Shown: in pieces, positions 5,779 through 6,921 of the stretch
How positions within the stretch are numbered: the first letter of the stretch is position 1
Layout of the letters: every line of letters begins with the position of its first letter
Source of the DNA: Candidatus Aminicenantota bacterium
GTDB lineage: Bacteria; Acidobacteriota; Aminicenantia; Aminicenantales; UBA8522
Assembly: GCA_003524335.1 (NCBI GenBank)
Contig: DQHV01000371.1
Span: 320-7,240, forward strand
Direction of reading: 5' to 3'
Length of the DNA stretch: 6,921 nt
Notes under the pieces: model-generated
Seen by the model: the letters and a program-made list of their open reading frames with translations, nothing else
Told to the model about the DNA's origin: nothing
Database searches by the model: none
Program-made: the position numbers and the translations under genes

Positions 5779-6921
5779 TCAACCCCGAGTCCCGCCCACG
5801 GTCAGGGACTTGACGAGGATGGTCGGCTGTCCGAACCCGCAGGGCGCGGCTTGGCCATCCTTGCCGCAGGCTCCTGCTCCGCCCTCGTGAAACTCGAAGT
5901 CATTGGCCAGCATGGTGATGTTGGAGAGCATCTTGGGCCCGTTCCCCATGATGTTGATGTCCTTGATCGGGGCTCCCAGCTTTCCGTTTTCGATCATCCG
6001 GCCCTGAGAGACATAGAAAGCGAAGTCGCCCTCCCCGATCTTGACCTGGCCGTTGCTGACGTCTTCGACGTAAATCCCTTTGCCGGCTGCCCTGATGACT
6101 TCATCGGGAGTCGCCGGTCCCGCCTCCATATAGGTATTCCTCATCCGGGGGATCGGATAGTGCTGGTAGCTCTGGCGGCGGCCGTTCCCGGTCGGCTTGA
6201 CGCCGTAGAACTTGGCGGAGATCTTGTCGTGGATGAAGCTCGTCAGGATGCCCTTCTCGACCAGGACCGTCTTCTGTCCGAGTGTGCCCTCGTCGTCGAC
6301 GTTGATCGAGCCGAGCTGGTGGGGGACCGTACCGTCGTCGACGATGGTCACGAACGGCTCGGCGACCTTTTTCCCGATCATAGTGCAGTAGGTCGAGATC
6401 TTCTTCCGGTTGAAATCGGCCTCCATGCCGTGCCCGATCGCTTCATGGAGAAGGACTCCTGTGACGCCGGGGCCGAGGACGACCGGTATTTCACCCGCCG
6501 GCGGCTGGACGGCATCGAAAAGAACCAGGGTCCGATTGACGGCAGTTTTGGCAAGCTCCTCGACGAGACCGGGCGCGAAATAAGAGAAGTCCCGGCGCCC
6601 GCCGAAGTTCCAGCCGGCTCGCTCGCGCTTCCCGTTCTTCTCGGCGACGGCGGTCGCGGCCAGGTAGGTCCGCGGTTGAACGTCCTCGGCTTTGACGCCG
6701 TCGCTGGTCATGATCAGGATCCGCTTCTGCTGATCATGGAATTGGGCGTTGACCTTGACGACCAGCGGGGAGAGGGCGAAGCAGCGGTCGTTGACAGCTT
6801 GGACCAGGGGGAGCTTTGTCTCGAGAAGGACTGCGCTGAACAAGGTTTTGAGGGGATAATAGTCGGCCGTCTTGAGCCGGGTGAACGTCCGGGCCGGATT
6901 CGTGGCGGGTCCCGCGGCGAT
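5779..6921 (-). CDS. tldD: TldD-family zinc metalloprotease subunit, partial at its N-terminus
   Basis: The frame stays open from the right edge (IAAGPATNPARTFTRLK) to TGA at 5781-5779, giving 380 residues. TldD is usually about 460-480 residues, so roughly 90-100 N-terminal residues lie outside the window. The catalytic HExxxH motif is present as HEAIGHGMEADF (codons 6447-6430), and the C-terminal GACGKDGQ supplies the expected third zinc ligand, a cysteine at codon 5868-5866. The ending PTILVKSLTVGGTRG is typical of the family. With PmbA/TldE it forms a heteromeric cytoplasmic protease that cleaves unfolded peptides. In this copy the segment after the zinc cysteine reads APCGFGQ, where the usual form as I recall it is VPVGVGQ, so there is one extra cysteine near the active site. 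The gene is first in the visible operon with pmbA; its promoter is not in the window. Confidence 0.93.
   Translation of the reverse strand: MAAGPATNPARTFTRLKTADYYPLKTLFSAVLLETKLPLVQAVNDRCFALSPLVVKVNAQFHDQQKRILIMTSDGVKAEDVQPRTYLAATAVAEKNGKRERAGWNFGGRRDFSYFAPGLVEELAKTAVNRTLVLFDAVQPPAGEIPVVLGPGVTGVLLHEAIGHGMEADFNRKKISTYCTMIGKKVAEPFVTIVDDGTVPHQLGSINVDDEGTLGQKTVLVEKGILTSFIHDKISAKFYGVKPTGNGRRQSYQHYPIPRMRNTYMEAGPATPDEVIRAAGKGIYVEDVSNGQVKIGEGDFAFYVSQGRMIENGKLGAPIKDINIMGNGPKMLSNITMLANDFEFHEGGAGACGKDGQAAPCGFGQPTILVKSLTVGGTRG

Noticed and set aside
6841..6843. TTG as the start of the TldD gene
   Set aside because: The same frame stays open to the window edge, and the protein at this point still lacks about 90-100 expected N-terminal residues; the gene is simply cut by the window.
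1..6921. tRNA, rRNA, CRISPR, insertion sequence or attachment site
   Set aside because: No cloverleaf, direct-repeat array, transposase frame with terminal repeats, or rRNA-like stretch was found in the gaps on reading both strands by eye.

Overview
The window is GC-rich bacterial chromosome holding four main protein genes, two partial or relic coding pieces, and one compact candidate regulatory leader. No rRNA, tRNA, CRISPR array, insertion sequence or phage gene is visible. The gene mix is a sphingolipid-type PLP enzyme, a divergent SecA, a TldD/PmbA pair and a relic resembling DUF2961/GH172. It suggests an uncultivated-type Gram-negative lineage such as Acidobacteriota or Aminicenantota. 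That assignment is an impression from gene content, not proof.

Layout. (1) 1-1322, plus strand: the last 16 codons of an upstream gene, then a complete alpha-oxoamine synthase of serine palmitoyltransferase type starting at 90 behind a strong ribosome binding site. (2) 1323-1516: a short decayed coding fragment resembling DUF2961/GH172, followed by a near-consensus sigma70-type promoter (TTGACG-17-TAGAAT). (3) 1517-4279, plus strand: a 71-codon hydrophobic leader ORF, then a divergent SecA ATPase (829 aa). (4) 4280-4439: a convergent intergenic gap with only weak hairpins. (5) 4440-6921, minus strand: pmbA (tldE) preceded by tldD, which runs off the right edge. The two form a tight operon encoding the TldD/TldE metalloprotease.

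The most interesting part is 1467-1792. A good promoter is followed by a small ORF encoding a hydrophobic, membrane-directed peptide with a proline-rich C-terminus (LAPPSLRSPPF then stop). Directly after its stop codon lies CTCCTCCT (1734-1741), a perfect 8-base complement of the AGGAGGAG Shine-Dalgarno (1776-1783) of the SecA-like gene. This is the layout of secM-secA: a ribosome paused at the end of the leader would cover the anti-SD and free the SD. I infer a candidate secretion- or insertion-monitoring arrest leader; nothing here proves arrest, and the region is pyrimidine-rich, which raises the chance of accidental complementarity.

The SecA-like protein is itself unusual. All motor motifs are intact. 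The helical wing domain appears to be missing, the residue aligned with the finger-tip tyrosine is leucine, and the usual C-terminal zinc motif is replaced by a hydrophobic segment plus an Arg/Lys-rich tail. It looks like an accessory (SecA2-like) translocase that sits on the membrane.
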